Source: Oehlia diaphana (Eukaryota > Glomeromycota > Glomeromycetes > Glomerales > Glomeraceae). Taken from it: 64,000 nt of DNA. Position numbers and translations under genes: made by a program. Below the pieces are notes generated by a model, which worked only from the letters and a program-made list of their open reading frames with translations, was not told the DNA's origin and searched no databases. The stretch covers positions 100,774 to 164,773 of the forward strand of contig QZLH01000064.1 in NCBI GenBank assembly GCA_003833135.1. The letters run 5' to 3'. Each line of letters begins with the position of its first letter. Position 1 is the stretch's first letter. Of the stretch, positions 34,730 through 46,883 are shown piece by piece.

Positions 34730-36130
34730 TCTTAAAATAATCTCTTCAAACAAATTCTTAGAAAATTTTTATTAAAAAATGTTTTAAGCAATTCCTTTAG
34801 TTAAAAAAATTCTCAAAAATAATTTTCTCAAATAAATCTTTAGAAAATTCTCTATCAAAAATGCTTTAAACAATCCTCTTAATTAAAAAATTTAAAAAAT
34901 AATTTTTCTAAACAAACTCTTAGAACTTTCATTATTAAATGATATTTTCAGTTAAAAAATTCTCAAAAAATAATTTTTTCAAATAAATTCTTAGAAATTT
35001 TCTATTAAAAAATAATCCAAATGATTCTTTTAGTTAAAAAATTCTCAAAAATAATCTTTTCAAACGAATTTATAGAAATTTTCTATCAAAAATGCCTTAA
35101 ATAATCCTCTTAATTAAAAAATACAAAAAATAATTTTCCTAAATGAACTCTTAGAAATTTCTCTATCAAATGATATTTTCAGTTAAAAAATTCTCAAACA
35201 ATATTTCTCCAAAAAATTTTTAAAAAACAATTTTCCAAACAAATTCTTAGAAAATTCTTTATCAAAAAATATTCCAAATGGTTCCTTTAGTTAAAAAATT
35301 TTTAAAAATAATTTTTTTAAACAAATCTTTAGCAAATTCTCTATCTAAAATGCTCTAAATGATTCTCTTAATTAAAAAATTCAAAAAATAATTTCCCTAA
35401 ATGAACTTTTAGAAATTTCTATTTATATTAACTAATATTTTCAGTTAAAAAATTCTCAAAAAATAATTTTCCCAAATAAACTTACTTCTGGAAATTTCTC
35501 TATAAAAAATGTTTTAAATGATCACTTTGGTTAAAAAATTCTTAAAAAAAAATTTACCCAAATAACCCTTTTAGTTAAAAAATTCTTAAAAAATAATTTT
35601 TTTAAATAAACTCTTAAAAAATTCTCTATCAAAAAATACCCTAAACAATCCTTTTAATTAAAATTCCCAAAACTATTTTTCAAATGAACTCTTAGAAAAT
35701 TCTCTATCAAAAATATTTCAAATAATCTCTTTAGCTAAAAAATTCTCAAAAACAATCTTTTTAAACGAATCTTTAAAATGCTCTAAATAATTCTTTTAAT
35801 TAAAAAATACAAAAAATAATTTTTCTAAATGAACTTTTAGAAATGTTTATCAAAAATGCTCTAAACAATCCCTTAATTAAAAATACAAAAATAATTTTTT
35901 TAAACAAACTTTTAAAAATTTCTCTATCAAATAATACCTTCAGTTAAAAAATTTTCAAAAAATAATATTCTCAAATAAACTCTTAAAAAATTCTCTATTA
36001 AAAAATGCCTTATACATTTCTCTTAGTTAAAAAATTCTTAAAAAATAATTTTTCCAAACGGACTTTTAAAAAATTTCTCAAAAATATTTATCTAAAAGTT
36101 TTTTAAATAAAATCCTTCAGTTATTAAATA
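34730..36130. repeat. Degenerate satellite array of about 80-bp units in about 245-bp triplets
   Basis: About seventeen tandem units share the pattern TTAAAAAATTCTCAAAAATA, then TTTTTC, then AAACAAATTCTTAGAAAATTC, here broken by small changes, then TCTATCAAAAAATGC and TCCTTTTAG. Two unit variants alternate, ending TCCTCTTAA or ATGATATTTTCAG. The second variant recurs near 34941, 35172, 35433 and 35925, so a higher-order period of 230-260 bp is visible at least at the start. Confidence 0.85.
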
Positions 36131-36269
36131 TTATTCAAATGGACTGTAAAATTTCTTAAAAAATTATTTATAAAAATTATCTAAAAAATGAATTTAAATA
36201 AAAATTTTAGTTTAAACTGATTATATATAATACAATATGTTATACAAAAGAAAAATCTTACATTCTTAC

Positions 36270-36435
36270 ATATTAAAATTTACATATTAGGTATCTGATA
36301 CTGTATGTGTAAAATAGATCAATACCCAATATACATATTAATAATTAATAGTTTAGATATCAGATACCTGATAAAAATACCTGATATTTATCTGATTAAT
36401 CACCGTACCTGATATGTACCTGATAGAATTGATTT
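36270..36435. repeat. TACCTGATA motif cluster
   Basis: Short words GGTATCTGATA, GATATCAGATACCTGATA, ATACCTGATATTTATCTGAT and GTACCTGATATGTACCTGAT recur in both orientations. The cluster is probably the end of a dispersed element next to the satellite array. Confidence 0.55.
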
Positions 36436-36639
36436 TGACCAGTGTTTTTATAAATACTTCTAGTAGTAATAAAAGGAAATTGTGAAGATATTGTAAAATT
36501 TTACTTACAAAGATTAACTTTATGAATTCATATAAAATTAATAATATTGAAGTTTAATATATTTATTTTATGTAAAAAATCAATCTGATGTTGCTAAATA
36601 AAAGAAATTTGCTGAATAGTTACTTAAAGTTGGAAAGAG

Positions 36640-37400
36640 ATGTATTTTTACTATTAGAGGATTAGAATATAATATTATTCAACTTTTTACGATATTATTT
36701 TACTATTACAAAATATTAATGATCTTATTAATTTTATTTATTCTAATTTTACAACTCTCAATATTTGGTTGAATGTGCTATACTTACAAAAATATTGATA
36801 TTAATAATATTAATATTATTATTATAGATCAGTTTTCTGGAGAAGCAGTTGAATATTATAATTGAAGAACAAACAAATCCAGAACATCAGTATCCAATAG
36901 AATTTCTTAATTTTTTAACTATTGGAGGACTTTCTCCTCATAAATTATCATTAAAAATAGTATATCCAGTTATATTATTATGTAATTTTAATCTATCTAA
37001 TAATTTTTGTAATAGAACTAGATTAATTTGTCATTTTTTTCATTCAAAAGCATATTATTGAAGCAGAAATTATTACTGAAAACATGGTGAATTATATACG
37101 TTTATTTCATGTATTATTTTATCACCTTTAAATATTAATTTTTCTTTTACTCTTAAATGTCATCAATTTCTAATATAACCAGTATTTGCAATAATTATTA
37201 ATAAATCTCAGGAACAATCATTAAATTGAGTTAGTTTGTATCTTCTAACTCCTGTATTTTCTCATGGATAATTATATATTGCATGTTCAAAAATAATATC
37301 AAGAAAATATTTAAAAATTCTTATTATTAAACAACTAGAAAATAATGCAAATTTAATTAATTATACTTATAATGTTATTTATCCAGAAATTTTTCAATAA
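36640..37400 (+). pseudogene. Helitron/Pif1-type helicase C-terminal remnant
   Basis: Frame-hopping reading gives EHQYPIEFLNFLTIGGLSPH, KLSLKIVYPVILLCNFNLS, CNRTRLICHFFHSKA, IIEAEIITENMVNYI, then FTLKCHQFL, FAIIINKSQEQSLN, LYLLTPVFSHG, YIACSKIISRKYLKILI and VIYPEIFQ. This is the order of C-terminal Pif1/Helitron helicase motifs (GLPPHKLNLKVG...CPVMLLRN-like, then the NKAQGQTL and ALSR-like motifs). At several points conserved C/G-ending codons have become T or A (Pro to Leu, Arg to Cys or stop). The N-terminal Walker region and the Rep domain are not identifiable. Confidence 0.8.
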
Positions 37401-37424
37401 AAATTTTTTATTATAATTTAATAT

Positions 37425-37719
37425 AAATATATTTAGTGTTCCGCACGAATCAAATTTCTCCTTTGAAATTCGATTCAATTCAGATTCGATTCGGACTCGA
37501 TTTGACTTCCAAAAATTATTATCTCAGGATCTAGTGATCCAAATTCGATGATCATTTTTTTAATTGATAGGTCTCGTTGCCCTGATCAAAATAAAAAAAT
37601 AATCGTCAAAATCGGACTGCCAGATCAAAAGTTATTCGCAAAATACGTTTTTATTACTCAGGAGCAATCAGGGTCACACCGTGTCATGAATCGATTCGTG
37701 CAGAACACTAAATATATTT
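37425..37719. mobile_element. MITE with AGTGTTCCGCACGAATC ends (about 295 bp)
   Basis: AAATATATTTAGTGTT at 37425-37440 is the exact inverse of AACACTAAATATATTT at 37704-37719. The match continues with differences (CCGCACGAATC against GATTCGTGCAG). Inside are GATTCGATTC-rich sub-repeats. It has no ORF and higher GC than its surroundings, which suggests recent insertion into old AT-rich DNA. Confidence 0.85.
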
Positions 37720-38680
37720 AAATATTAATTGATAACATATTAGTTAATAGATGAATCCTAGTATTTATAAAAAACCTTAAATTTTTTGAGAAAATATTGA
37801 CCTTTTACTTTAAAAACTAATTTTCAGTAGTAATATTAACCTTGCTAAACCAAATGTACCCTATTTTACATAATAGATAGGCAAAATAACAATAAATAAA
37901 TAAATAAACTTTACAAGTATAAAAAACTGTTTATTAATAATTTTTAATAACACTTTATTTCACTTTACTATATACACTTTTTTTATTTTTTTCATTTTAA
38001 TATAGTATTTTCATCTAAATGATTAATAAGAATTTTAATTGCTGATTCGTCTAAGAACAGCACTGCGTTACTAATAAAATTCGGGGTTAAATTTGCCAAT
38101 TTTATGCTAGAATACAATCTTCAGAAAAGAATATTTTCATAGACAACATATTAACTATAAATAAAAGTCATATGATATACTGAAAAAATACTTGAAAAAA
38201 AGAATTTGCAAAAAAAAAATTATACATTCATATGCAAAATAATGAGTTTACTATGTACGCGCGTCAGATTTACACCTTAAAATATAAGAAATTTTAATAT
38301 TTTATTTTACTATATTATATTATTTACATTATAAACATATATTTTTTGGCTTTCTAAGTTTTTTTTAAAGACTTTTTTTTAAATATTTTTCTTTATAGAA
38401 CTAGTAAAAAATTGAAGGGTACTTTTATTTGTGAAATGAGTGAAATGGGTGAAAGTTTATCCCACACGTGAGATGTAAAAAATGGGGTTTTTTATTATCG
38501 TTAATATCCCAAATTTTATTAGTAACGCAGTGCCAATTTTAGATGGATTGGCAATTAAATTATTTATTAATATTATACATTTTAAAACTGAACTGCCTAT
38601 ATATATGATTTATATGATTAGTGCAAAATTGCAAATATATTATACTAGGAAACGGAAACCATTATAAGTCTGGAGTGAAA
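37720..38680. other. Intergenic, no gene recognised
   Basis: A/T-rich sequence with no supportable feature. Confidence 0.5.
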
Positions 38681-38686
38681 GATTTT

Positions 38687-39030
38687 GTACAAAAATCCAA
38701 ATATCTTTAAAAATTCAATTTGTACAAAAATTCTGATATTCCTAAAAAAAATAAAAATAAAAAATAAAACGTTAGAAACGTTTCTTTAAAATTAAACAAA
38801 TAAGAAAAGCCCTCACAAGTCACAATTTACCTTTAAAAGTACGGTATGTACAAAAAACCTGCATTCCTAAGATAAAGAAAATAAAAATGAAACGTTAAAA
38901 ATGTTTCTATAAAGCAAAACAAATAAAAAACAACTCACCAGTCCAGTATGTACAAGAAATCCAGAAACCTATATATTCTAGGAAAAAATAAGAAAGTCGT
39001 TTAAAAGAAAAATATACTTACTAGCCAAAA
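38687..39030. repeat. Degenerate tandem repeat, about 100-126 bp unit
   Basis: GTACAAAAATCC-like starts recur at 38687, 38722, 38848 and 38950. Each longer unit carries ATTCCTAA...AAATAAAACGTTAGAAACGTTTC and AAACAAATAA, diverged by 15-25% by eye. Confidence 0.65.
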
Positions 39031-42000
39031 TCTAAAAAAAAAAGTAATTATAACTTGTTTATTTTTGATGTAGCATGAAATTTCAATATACATTCTGTGT
39101 GGACTAATCAGAAATGACGCATGCGGATAACTGGAAATCGCCACGTGATACTGATTATCATCGACCTTCGTAATTTATATAGTCCTTTGCTATGCTTCAG
39201 ACAATAATATTAAGAAAGGTAATTTTTACATCCTTCTAAAACTTTAACTTCTTAAGAAAAAAAAATATATAATTACAAGCAGTATTGAACAATTAGACAA
39301 TTAAACGATTTAAAACATTTATTTAAAATCTATTTAAAACTTATTCAAAATTAAAATCTTTTTTTTATTGAACAGGTTTTAAATAGATCACATGATAAAA
39401 AATTTAATTTTGGCTAATATTTAATTTAGTTTAATTATTAAATTATTCAAATCTTTAAATATTATTTTTAATATTATTTAATTTTTTATTATTTAATTTA
39501 TTAAATATTTACTTTTTTAACATTCTAATATTATATTTATATTTTATTTTTAGTTTCAATTGATGAATATTAGAGCTTTTGAACAGTTTTAACTGTCTAA
39601 AATTATATTCAAAATTATGTTCAAATCTGATTTATATGGTCTAAAATTGTTCAATTAAAAAAACCAATTGGACAAATCTAAAATTTAATATTGATTACAA
39701 GTATTTATAAATAACAAATAAGTAACGGAGAAATATAAACTTTTATATAATACTATCATAGGAAGTATATGTTAATTTCATATATTCAAATATTTGACTG
39801 CAGTAATACTTGCATTACTAATATTAAAAGGAATGAAAAATAAATACTTTAATAAACTTCAGTTTTATTATTAAAAAATATCAATCGTTAGTTAAATAAT
39901 TAGCTTTGATATTATTTAAAAATAATAAAATAACAACCTATATTAGATTTTTAGTCAAATACATTACGTGATATTTTAATTTTAACTTATGTTTGCGATT
40001 ATATTTTATTATACTATTAAACAATAGAAAAGTTTGTTGAAAATGTAAGAAATAAGTCATTTAACTCTCACTTAAAATTCCATTAGTAAAAGCTGTATTT
40101 AATAAGATATGCAGTAAGCAGGAAAAGGTTTATTCAAAGCATAGAGCTATTAGTTATACAAAATAACTTGTATACAAAGAAAAAAGATATAAGGTAATAG
40201 ACTAATACAGTATTGCATAATCTATTCAGAATATAAAGAAAATGAATTAAATTCAAATATAAAAAAAGCAGATTTATTCATGAAAAAATGAATTAAAGAT
40301 TTAGTTAATAATATAAAAAAGCGGAGACTACTCAATGACAGTGATGTGCTGATAGCTCTCTTATCCTTCTTATTATTTATTAAAAATTTAAAAATGAAAG
40401 AATCAATACTTAAAGAGCAGTTTATTAAATCAAGTAACCTAGTATTTTTATTTAATTAGATCTCAAATTGATGTGCATTTAATAGATTGAATCAGAAAAT
40501 CATCTTCAATCATATGTATGATGATGATAATTTTTATATGGTATATAAATTTACATAAGAAAGATTTCTAAAAGAAAAAGCAAATTACAAGTATATAAAG
40601 CATCTATTTATAAAGAGTTACCTTCCAATTAATAATGTAGAATAGTTAAGAATGAAATGCTTGAATAATAATATAATGGTATAAATATTATCAATAATGG
40701 CATGATAAATAGATAGAAGAATTAATAGAAACAAATATAAACAGAAAGTTCAAGAGAAAAAAATAAAGTTGTATAATTAATATTTAATAATAGCTTAGTT
40801 AGAAACAAAACTTTTTGTTCTAAGTTTATTTATTTTTTCTATTAAATTATATTCTTTTTTTTATCTTTTTAAATAGAATTTACATTAAGTTAAACATTCT
40901 ACACCTGACAGTATTTACATGTAGTTAGCTTTTAGTTAAAAAGAAAAATATGAGTTCTGGCTAGAACTAACCTAAAAATTTTTGGTTGTATCATTGTTTG
41001 TAATGATAATATAATTGTGTAGATGACAAGTTGACTTTTTCTTCAGAGAAGTAGTTTTGTTTCATAATGCTTAGTTCTTATATATATTTTGTTTTTCTTA
41101 TTTTATGTTTAATATATGTAAGTAAGTGTAATTATATTAAGACAAGTCTGATATAAGTATATTACTATAATATTCTAATAACTCAATGCTCTATAGAGTT
41201 TTAATACCCTCTTAATTTAAAAAATCTGAATACTGATTATTATTTAGAATTATAGCGTTTTTTTTTTTTGGAAAATTTGGAAAATTCAAATAAATAAAAA
41301 AAAAAAATTAATTACTTCTTACATTGAAACTTATAAGGTCACCTAAAAAAAATAATAATTTTTTGATATAAGCTCTTTCTAAAATTTTGTTCAAAAAAAA
41401 TGATTATTTTTATAATGATTAAAAATTAAAAAAAAAATTCAATGCTAGTCATATTTGTATATACATATCAAGAATGAAAAGGAAATAATTTAAAAGCCAT
41501 ATAAAGAAATCGATTACACAAAAAAAAAGTGCATTAAGGCTAATTAATCTAATGATGGACGTTAAATTATACTTACAAAAATTACTTAATATATTTGGAA
41601 TCAAAAGACGCAAAGAATTAAGAATACCATTTCACACTTGATTTTTTTTCACCATTTTTTCTCATCCCGATTTTTATTAAATTGAACAAATGTTATAATA
41701 ACTGCTTGGGTGCCAGATTCTCTAGTTTCAAGTCCAACTCTCAGCTCAAGTTCAGTTTATAGGTATCTATATATTATAATTGAAATGACTTGGTTACAAT
41801 TTTGTCCTTTATAATGTTAGTTTATATAAAAATTTCAAATATACCATAAATTGTAAAATAAAGCCCTCGAAAATAAGCACCCTTCCTAACTTTGAATAAT
41901 ATAAGGTTTAATAAAAAATTAATAATAAGAATTAAGCACCCCCTAAACTTACTCATGATTACTTTGTTGTATGCTTTAATAGGTTCAGTAAGATTTGGGC

Positions 42001-45000
42001 AATTGCATTGAAATCCATATAGTACCAGTTACCTGTTGGATATAGTCTTACAATAAAAAGGTATGCTAATTTGTTTACTAACGCATTTATGAACGAAACA
42101 TTAGCCAACCAAGTAGATCAGGTGGTATATCTACTACCAATACTAACCTCCACAATACCATCTCCACCAATCAATTGAAAGTAGAATGTTCAATATTGGA
42201 ACTCAAAATTTCGTACTCCTTAACTGGTGTAATGTTTGTAAGGTAAACAGCGATCATAATCTCCTATAACCTTACTTGTAAGAAACTTTACTCAAATATC
42301 CAAATACCTGGTATATACGTAAAAATTACATAATATTTTAGGAATTATTGTTAAAGCGATTGTGTTTCACAAATTTTGTGAAATACAGGAAAATACCAAT
42401 ATTACTAGGATATTATAGTATCATAGTCCACTGTTTATGGAAGTGTCGGCAATAGCTGTATTCGGTAAGAATCTTCGAAACAATAATTTAACTTTTTACT
42501 GCGCTTTCGATCCCAAATTAATACTCGAATTCAGAGTTTTTTTTTTTTACTTTAAAAAGTCATGATTAAAAATTTGAATTTCTACAAATAAAATCTTATA
42601 ATAAAAGTAATTGAAACTTTATTTACCATTAATAGTTCTGCATACGATACTTTCGCAATAGTTATTATTAAATGTCGATATTTTCAAAAGGTTGATCAGA
42701 TCGTTGTATTAAAACTTTTCCTGCTAAAATCTATTAATTATCATGTGATTAGTATCTCATACCCCCTTTACAATGTTCCAATGGTAATATTCAATTTTTT
42801 AGAACAATACCTATACCGCATATAGTAATAACACGATCAGTAATTGATGACTCAATCTTCTAGCTCACACTATATTCACTATATTCATATTCTTCCAGCG
42901 TTATCATCAAATTCAAAACCAGATCTTTCGATTTTTTTTTTTGTTTCTGATTTCAGCTTCCTCCTATTGTTATCATTATTATAATATATTCCTTACTGAT
43001 TTTCATGATTTGGATTCAAATCGAAAAGTAATGATTACGACCATTTTACGTATTGCAACACATTGCAACATTCTTGAAATCATTCATGATTAATGTTACA
43101 ACTAACATTCTTAACCGAGAAAATCTGAAAGAAATAGATAATAAAATAAATAAAAATTATTCAATATGTCAATAATAAAAACATGAAAAAATAATTCAAC
43201 ATATAGTATTTGCATTTTAATATCATCAAATTACTAAACTTAACTCGGGCCGATGTTTTTTAAGAAATCATTTCCAAAATGTTGGTTTTTCGACCAAAAT
43301 TTAAATATTCATAAAATTTTTCGGTTATGTCAGGTTCTAAAATTGACAAGAGGAAATTTATGATGATTTTATTAACGATTCCTAAAGACAAAAAGAGTTA
43401 AAGAATTAAAGTGTTACCATTTTAATAGTATTTTTCATAACATTAGAGAGAGAGAGAGAAAAAAATGAAATTTAACTAATTGTAAAATAAAAAAAGCGTA
43501 ACTTTATTAAAGATTAAAGTATATTCAGGTGATAAATTGGCATAAAAAAGAAAAAAATAAATAAATCAATCTAATTAATGTCAAAGAAAGTAAAAAAAAA
43601 AAAAGGAAGTATTTCAAATAAATTTTATAAAATATTTGTTTAAAAAGAAGCAGGCGAGAAATAAAGGTAAGAAATCAGAGAGAAAAAAAAGGAAGGAAAT
43701 AGAAGTAGATCGAAAGTAAATATAATAAAAAAAAAGGTAAAAAATATTAAATTGAATTTAAAAAAATCTGAAATACATATCTAACTAGCTGATAAGTTAC
43801 GATTTTGTTGTAAAAATATTTAACTTTTTTTTAAGACAACCAAATTAAGAAATTTCTATATAGTGGCGTTTGTATATATTAATGAATATCAAACTGCAAC
43901 TCCCCTTTTAAAAAGCCATAAAAACATTACATATCATGGAAAATCTGTATTAAATTTATCAACATCCGAAGGAAGTCCCGAAAGGTTAACACAAAAATCA
44001 CAAAAATTGTGGCTTGTAAATACACGTACATAAATATTTCTTAATTTTATTGGATAATTGAATTATAAATTGGATAAAAATCTATTTTTAACATATAATA
44101 AAGAAAGTATGGATGTACAGTATGATAAATTGAAGTTTATATGCAAAGAACCTAAGGGGTCAAGCCACAACTTTCATGTTTTATGTGCATACAGCATGTG
44201 GAACATGTTTCGAATCACTCTGACTTTTAGCATAAAATTTATGAAAGAAGTTCAAAATTTTTGTTAAAAAAAAATTATAATTTACACTTACGTATCTGAA
44301 AAAAAAATACGATAAATGAATTAAGATATGATCTGCACTATAAGGATTTCTAAATTTATACAAATCGATCATTTTAGTATAAATATAGTTAGTAATTTTT
44401 TTTTTTACTGGAAAAATAATTGGATCAACTGGAATGTGTAACCAATAGATTTTTGTGATGAACCCAATCATCGGGATTCCAAAATTGACAAATGTAAGAA
44501 AATACATATTATTAACTAAAAGAGTTATGATCAAGTAAATGGCACATTTTGCATTTTACATATAAATAAAACCTATTAATATATATTATAAAATCATAGC
44601 CACAATTTTTATCTGTTTCCTTTTAAATTAAATATATTTTTAGATTACTATCACATGGTATCGAATCTTTCATCCCGGAGTTTTATATTTCCATTACAAC
44701 TTACAACAGGTTAAAGTTAATGCAATTACAAATATCTGTGTACCCTTGTGTTATGAATACAAAATTTTATTTGAGTCTAGAATTCATTAGAATTAATTTC
44801 GGTTATAACAAACATAGTACTGGGGCGTGATAATATAAGGTACATAAGAGATTTTCATTGTTTGAAGTGTAATGGTAAGACTTTGAAAGGTATTATATCC
44901 GGAATTCATAATCCGATTTTTGATCATCCAAACAGAGATACTGATGAACAATTTCTTAATCTTTTTTGTTTTTATCTTCACTGAACAGTACAATTAAATG

Positions 45001-46059
45001 ATGATTACGTAGTTTCTTTTTAATTTTATTAAATTTCTTTCAATCTATTAATTTATATATATTATACTAAATAAATTATCTCCTGCATATTCATATTTTT
45101 TAACAACAATATCTAAATTGTTTTGTAAAATCAATTTGCAGTACAAAATATTTGCTACAATTCCTGTAAGAAATTGAGCGAATCAGATTATAACATGATG
45201 GAAAACAAATTTCTAACGGAGATGTTTTTTCGATAAAATATTTATCTTATCCCATGTATGCATTACTACGATCGTAAAACAATTTGTTTATCATCAAAAT
45301 AAATCTTTTCTGCATGGATTATTTTTATTTTTTGTTGTTTTTTTTTTTTTTTATCATTAACAAATAATAAAGGGTTGTAACGTGATGCAATATGCAAATT
45401 TAATTAAAAATTAAAAAAAGAAAAAAGGAATTATAAATTTATCCAGCATTCATGTAGAATAATAAGGATTAAATGATAGACATGTTGTATTAAGTAATAT
45501 GGCTTTGACTTAAACATTTCCTTAAAATTATGAATAATAAAATTGTTGCGTGATTATTTTATCGCGTGAAAATTTATTATGATCTCAGGAATCTTTTTCA
45601 GTTAATTTCATATAATAACATAAATAATAAATTAATTTTTTCGCTTGATTAATAGCATTTATTCTGATAAATAATGAGAAATGGAATTTCTAGATTAAAA
45701 TATGAAAAAAATAAATTAAAACAAAAAAAAAATACAAGAACGATAAGTTTATCATGTAATTTACTAATAAGGAATTCTCTGTGGCATGCAGCTTTTTGTT
45801 GTACAAGATATTCGGCAAAAAAAAAAAAAATTTTGAATTTAACTATACTTTAAATATGTTGTTATCTGCATATTAAAAATGCACGAAATTTTTTTTTTTC
45901 AATTTTATAATTACACAAACAAAAAATATTATAGTCTATTTATTCAATTTTACATTAATCACATTTAACTTAAATAGAGCTCAAAAATTCTTTCATTTTA
46001 TTCATTCCTCTTACGTACGTATAACGAAACAAAAAGTACAGGGTTTCATTCGCCGGGTT
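39031..46059. other. Long intergenic region, mostly AT-rich
   Basis: No gene is supported. Notes by position: 40080-40750 reads like badly decayed coding DNA (many AAAGAA-rich frames with stops) but no family is recognised. 41950-42280 is less A/T-rich with short open frames on both strands and no motif. Simple GA and A-rich purine tracts lie at 43440-43730. The frames at 44058-44534 on opposite strands overlap each other and have no motif. Confidence 0.5.
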
Positions 46060-46067
46060 TATAAATA
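46060..46067 (+). promoter_or_regulatory. TATAAATA box upstream of HMG gene
   Basis: TATAAATA lies about 95 nt before the ATG at 46161, in a GC-richer context (CGCCGGGTTTATAAATATC). It is the same octamer as upstream of the gene at 17743. Confidence 0.4.
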
Positions 46068-46160
46068 TCAAATAACCCCTTAAATTTCTCCGACAAATTA
46101 TTTAAAGACCACACCATTCCAACTTTTTGCAATTAACTGCAAAATATTTTTTTTAAAAAA

Positions 46161-46883
46161 ATGTCGAACCGCAACCAAGACTTCTTACCTTTGGTCAATA
46201 TCAATTATATTTATAATCCGAGGTTTCACTTGATTGACCTGATATCAACCAGGCGCAGGCCATTTACAAGCTCAACTAGGACTAATATTCCGAGACCGCC
46301 AAATTCATTTTTTTTAATGAAAAACTGTCTCCTATTGGAGCTTAAACATGGTGGACACAGGATCACTATGCCTAATTTATGCAAAATGGCGAGAGAGATT
46401 TGGAAGGAAATCCCTCAGGACGCGAAAAATATGTACGACTCGCTAGCGAGTCAAGCTCAAATTCTACATCAAAGATTTTACCCCAACTACCGTTTTGAAC
46501 CCAAAAAAAAGACCCGGTTCAAGCAATTCGTCCCCCCCAGTAATCATGGTATGAGCGCCTTTTCATCTGTGCCGTCTGCGCCCACGATATCCTCACCTTC
46601 ACTCTCCTCAACCTCTTCTTCCTCTTCTTCTTCACCAACTCCGACACAACTCTCAGAAGAGGTTTATTTACCGAACATGAATGTCATCTACAATGAATAC
46701 GATAACAACAACAACAACGACGAAGAAAACTATCGTATCATAATTAATGATAATTATCATTATTATAATAATATAAATTATAATGATAACATAAATTATA
46801 ATGGCAACATAAATTATAATCATGGTAACATAAATTATAATGGTAATATAAATTATCATGATTATTGCCAGTATCATTATTAA
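46161..46883 (+). CDS. MATA-type HMG-box protein with Asn/Tyr repeat tail (240 aa)
   Basis: Intronless ORF of 240 residues. The HMG box lies at about 43-114: IPRPPNSFFLMKN, then LCKMAREIWKEIPQDAKNMY and the signature RFYPNYRFEPKKKTRFKQF. It keeps the tryptophan in helix 2 and the C-terminal P-x-Y-[KR]-[YF]-x-P pattern. After the box comes a Ser/Thr/Pro-rich linker (SSSSSSSPTPT), then an acidic/Asn stretch. It ends in a tail of Asn-Tyr repeats, with INYNGN/INYNDN units repeated about five times and encoded by an 18-bp tandem repeat (ATAAATTATAATGGTAAC) at 46770-46860. The tail probably expands and contracts by slippage and may be prion-like or disordered. Role by family: DNA-binding regulator, with no target known. 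The CDS is clearly less A/T-rich than its flanks up to the repeat tail. Confidence 0.9.
   Translation: MSNRNQDFLPLVNINYIYNPRFHLIDLISTRRRPFTSSTRTNIPRPPNSFFLMKNCLLLELKHGGHRITMPNLCKMAREIWKEIPQDAKNMYDSLASQAQILHQRFYPNYRFEPKKKTRFKQFVPPSNHGMSAFSSVPSAPTISSPSLSSTSSSSSSSPTPTQLSEEVYLPNMNVIYNEYDNNNNNDEENYRIIINDNYHYYNNINYNDNINYNGNINYNHGNINYNGNINYHDYCQYHY

Noticed and set aside
34730..36130. Possible CRISPR-like array
   Set aside because: Units are degenerate and contiguous with no unique spacers, and the host is eukaryotic; this is a satellite.
41950..42280. Less A/T-rich stretch tested as a possible gene
   Set aside because: Frames on both strands are short and no splice joining gives a recognisable protein.
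44058..44534. Overlapping frames on opposite strands
   Set aside because: Neither has a recognisable motif and their composition follows the local base bias.
46668..46877. Minus-strand frame rich in Ile/Val
   Set aside because: Shadow of the Asn/Tyr repeat tail of the HMG gene on the other strand.
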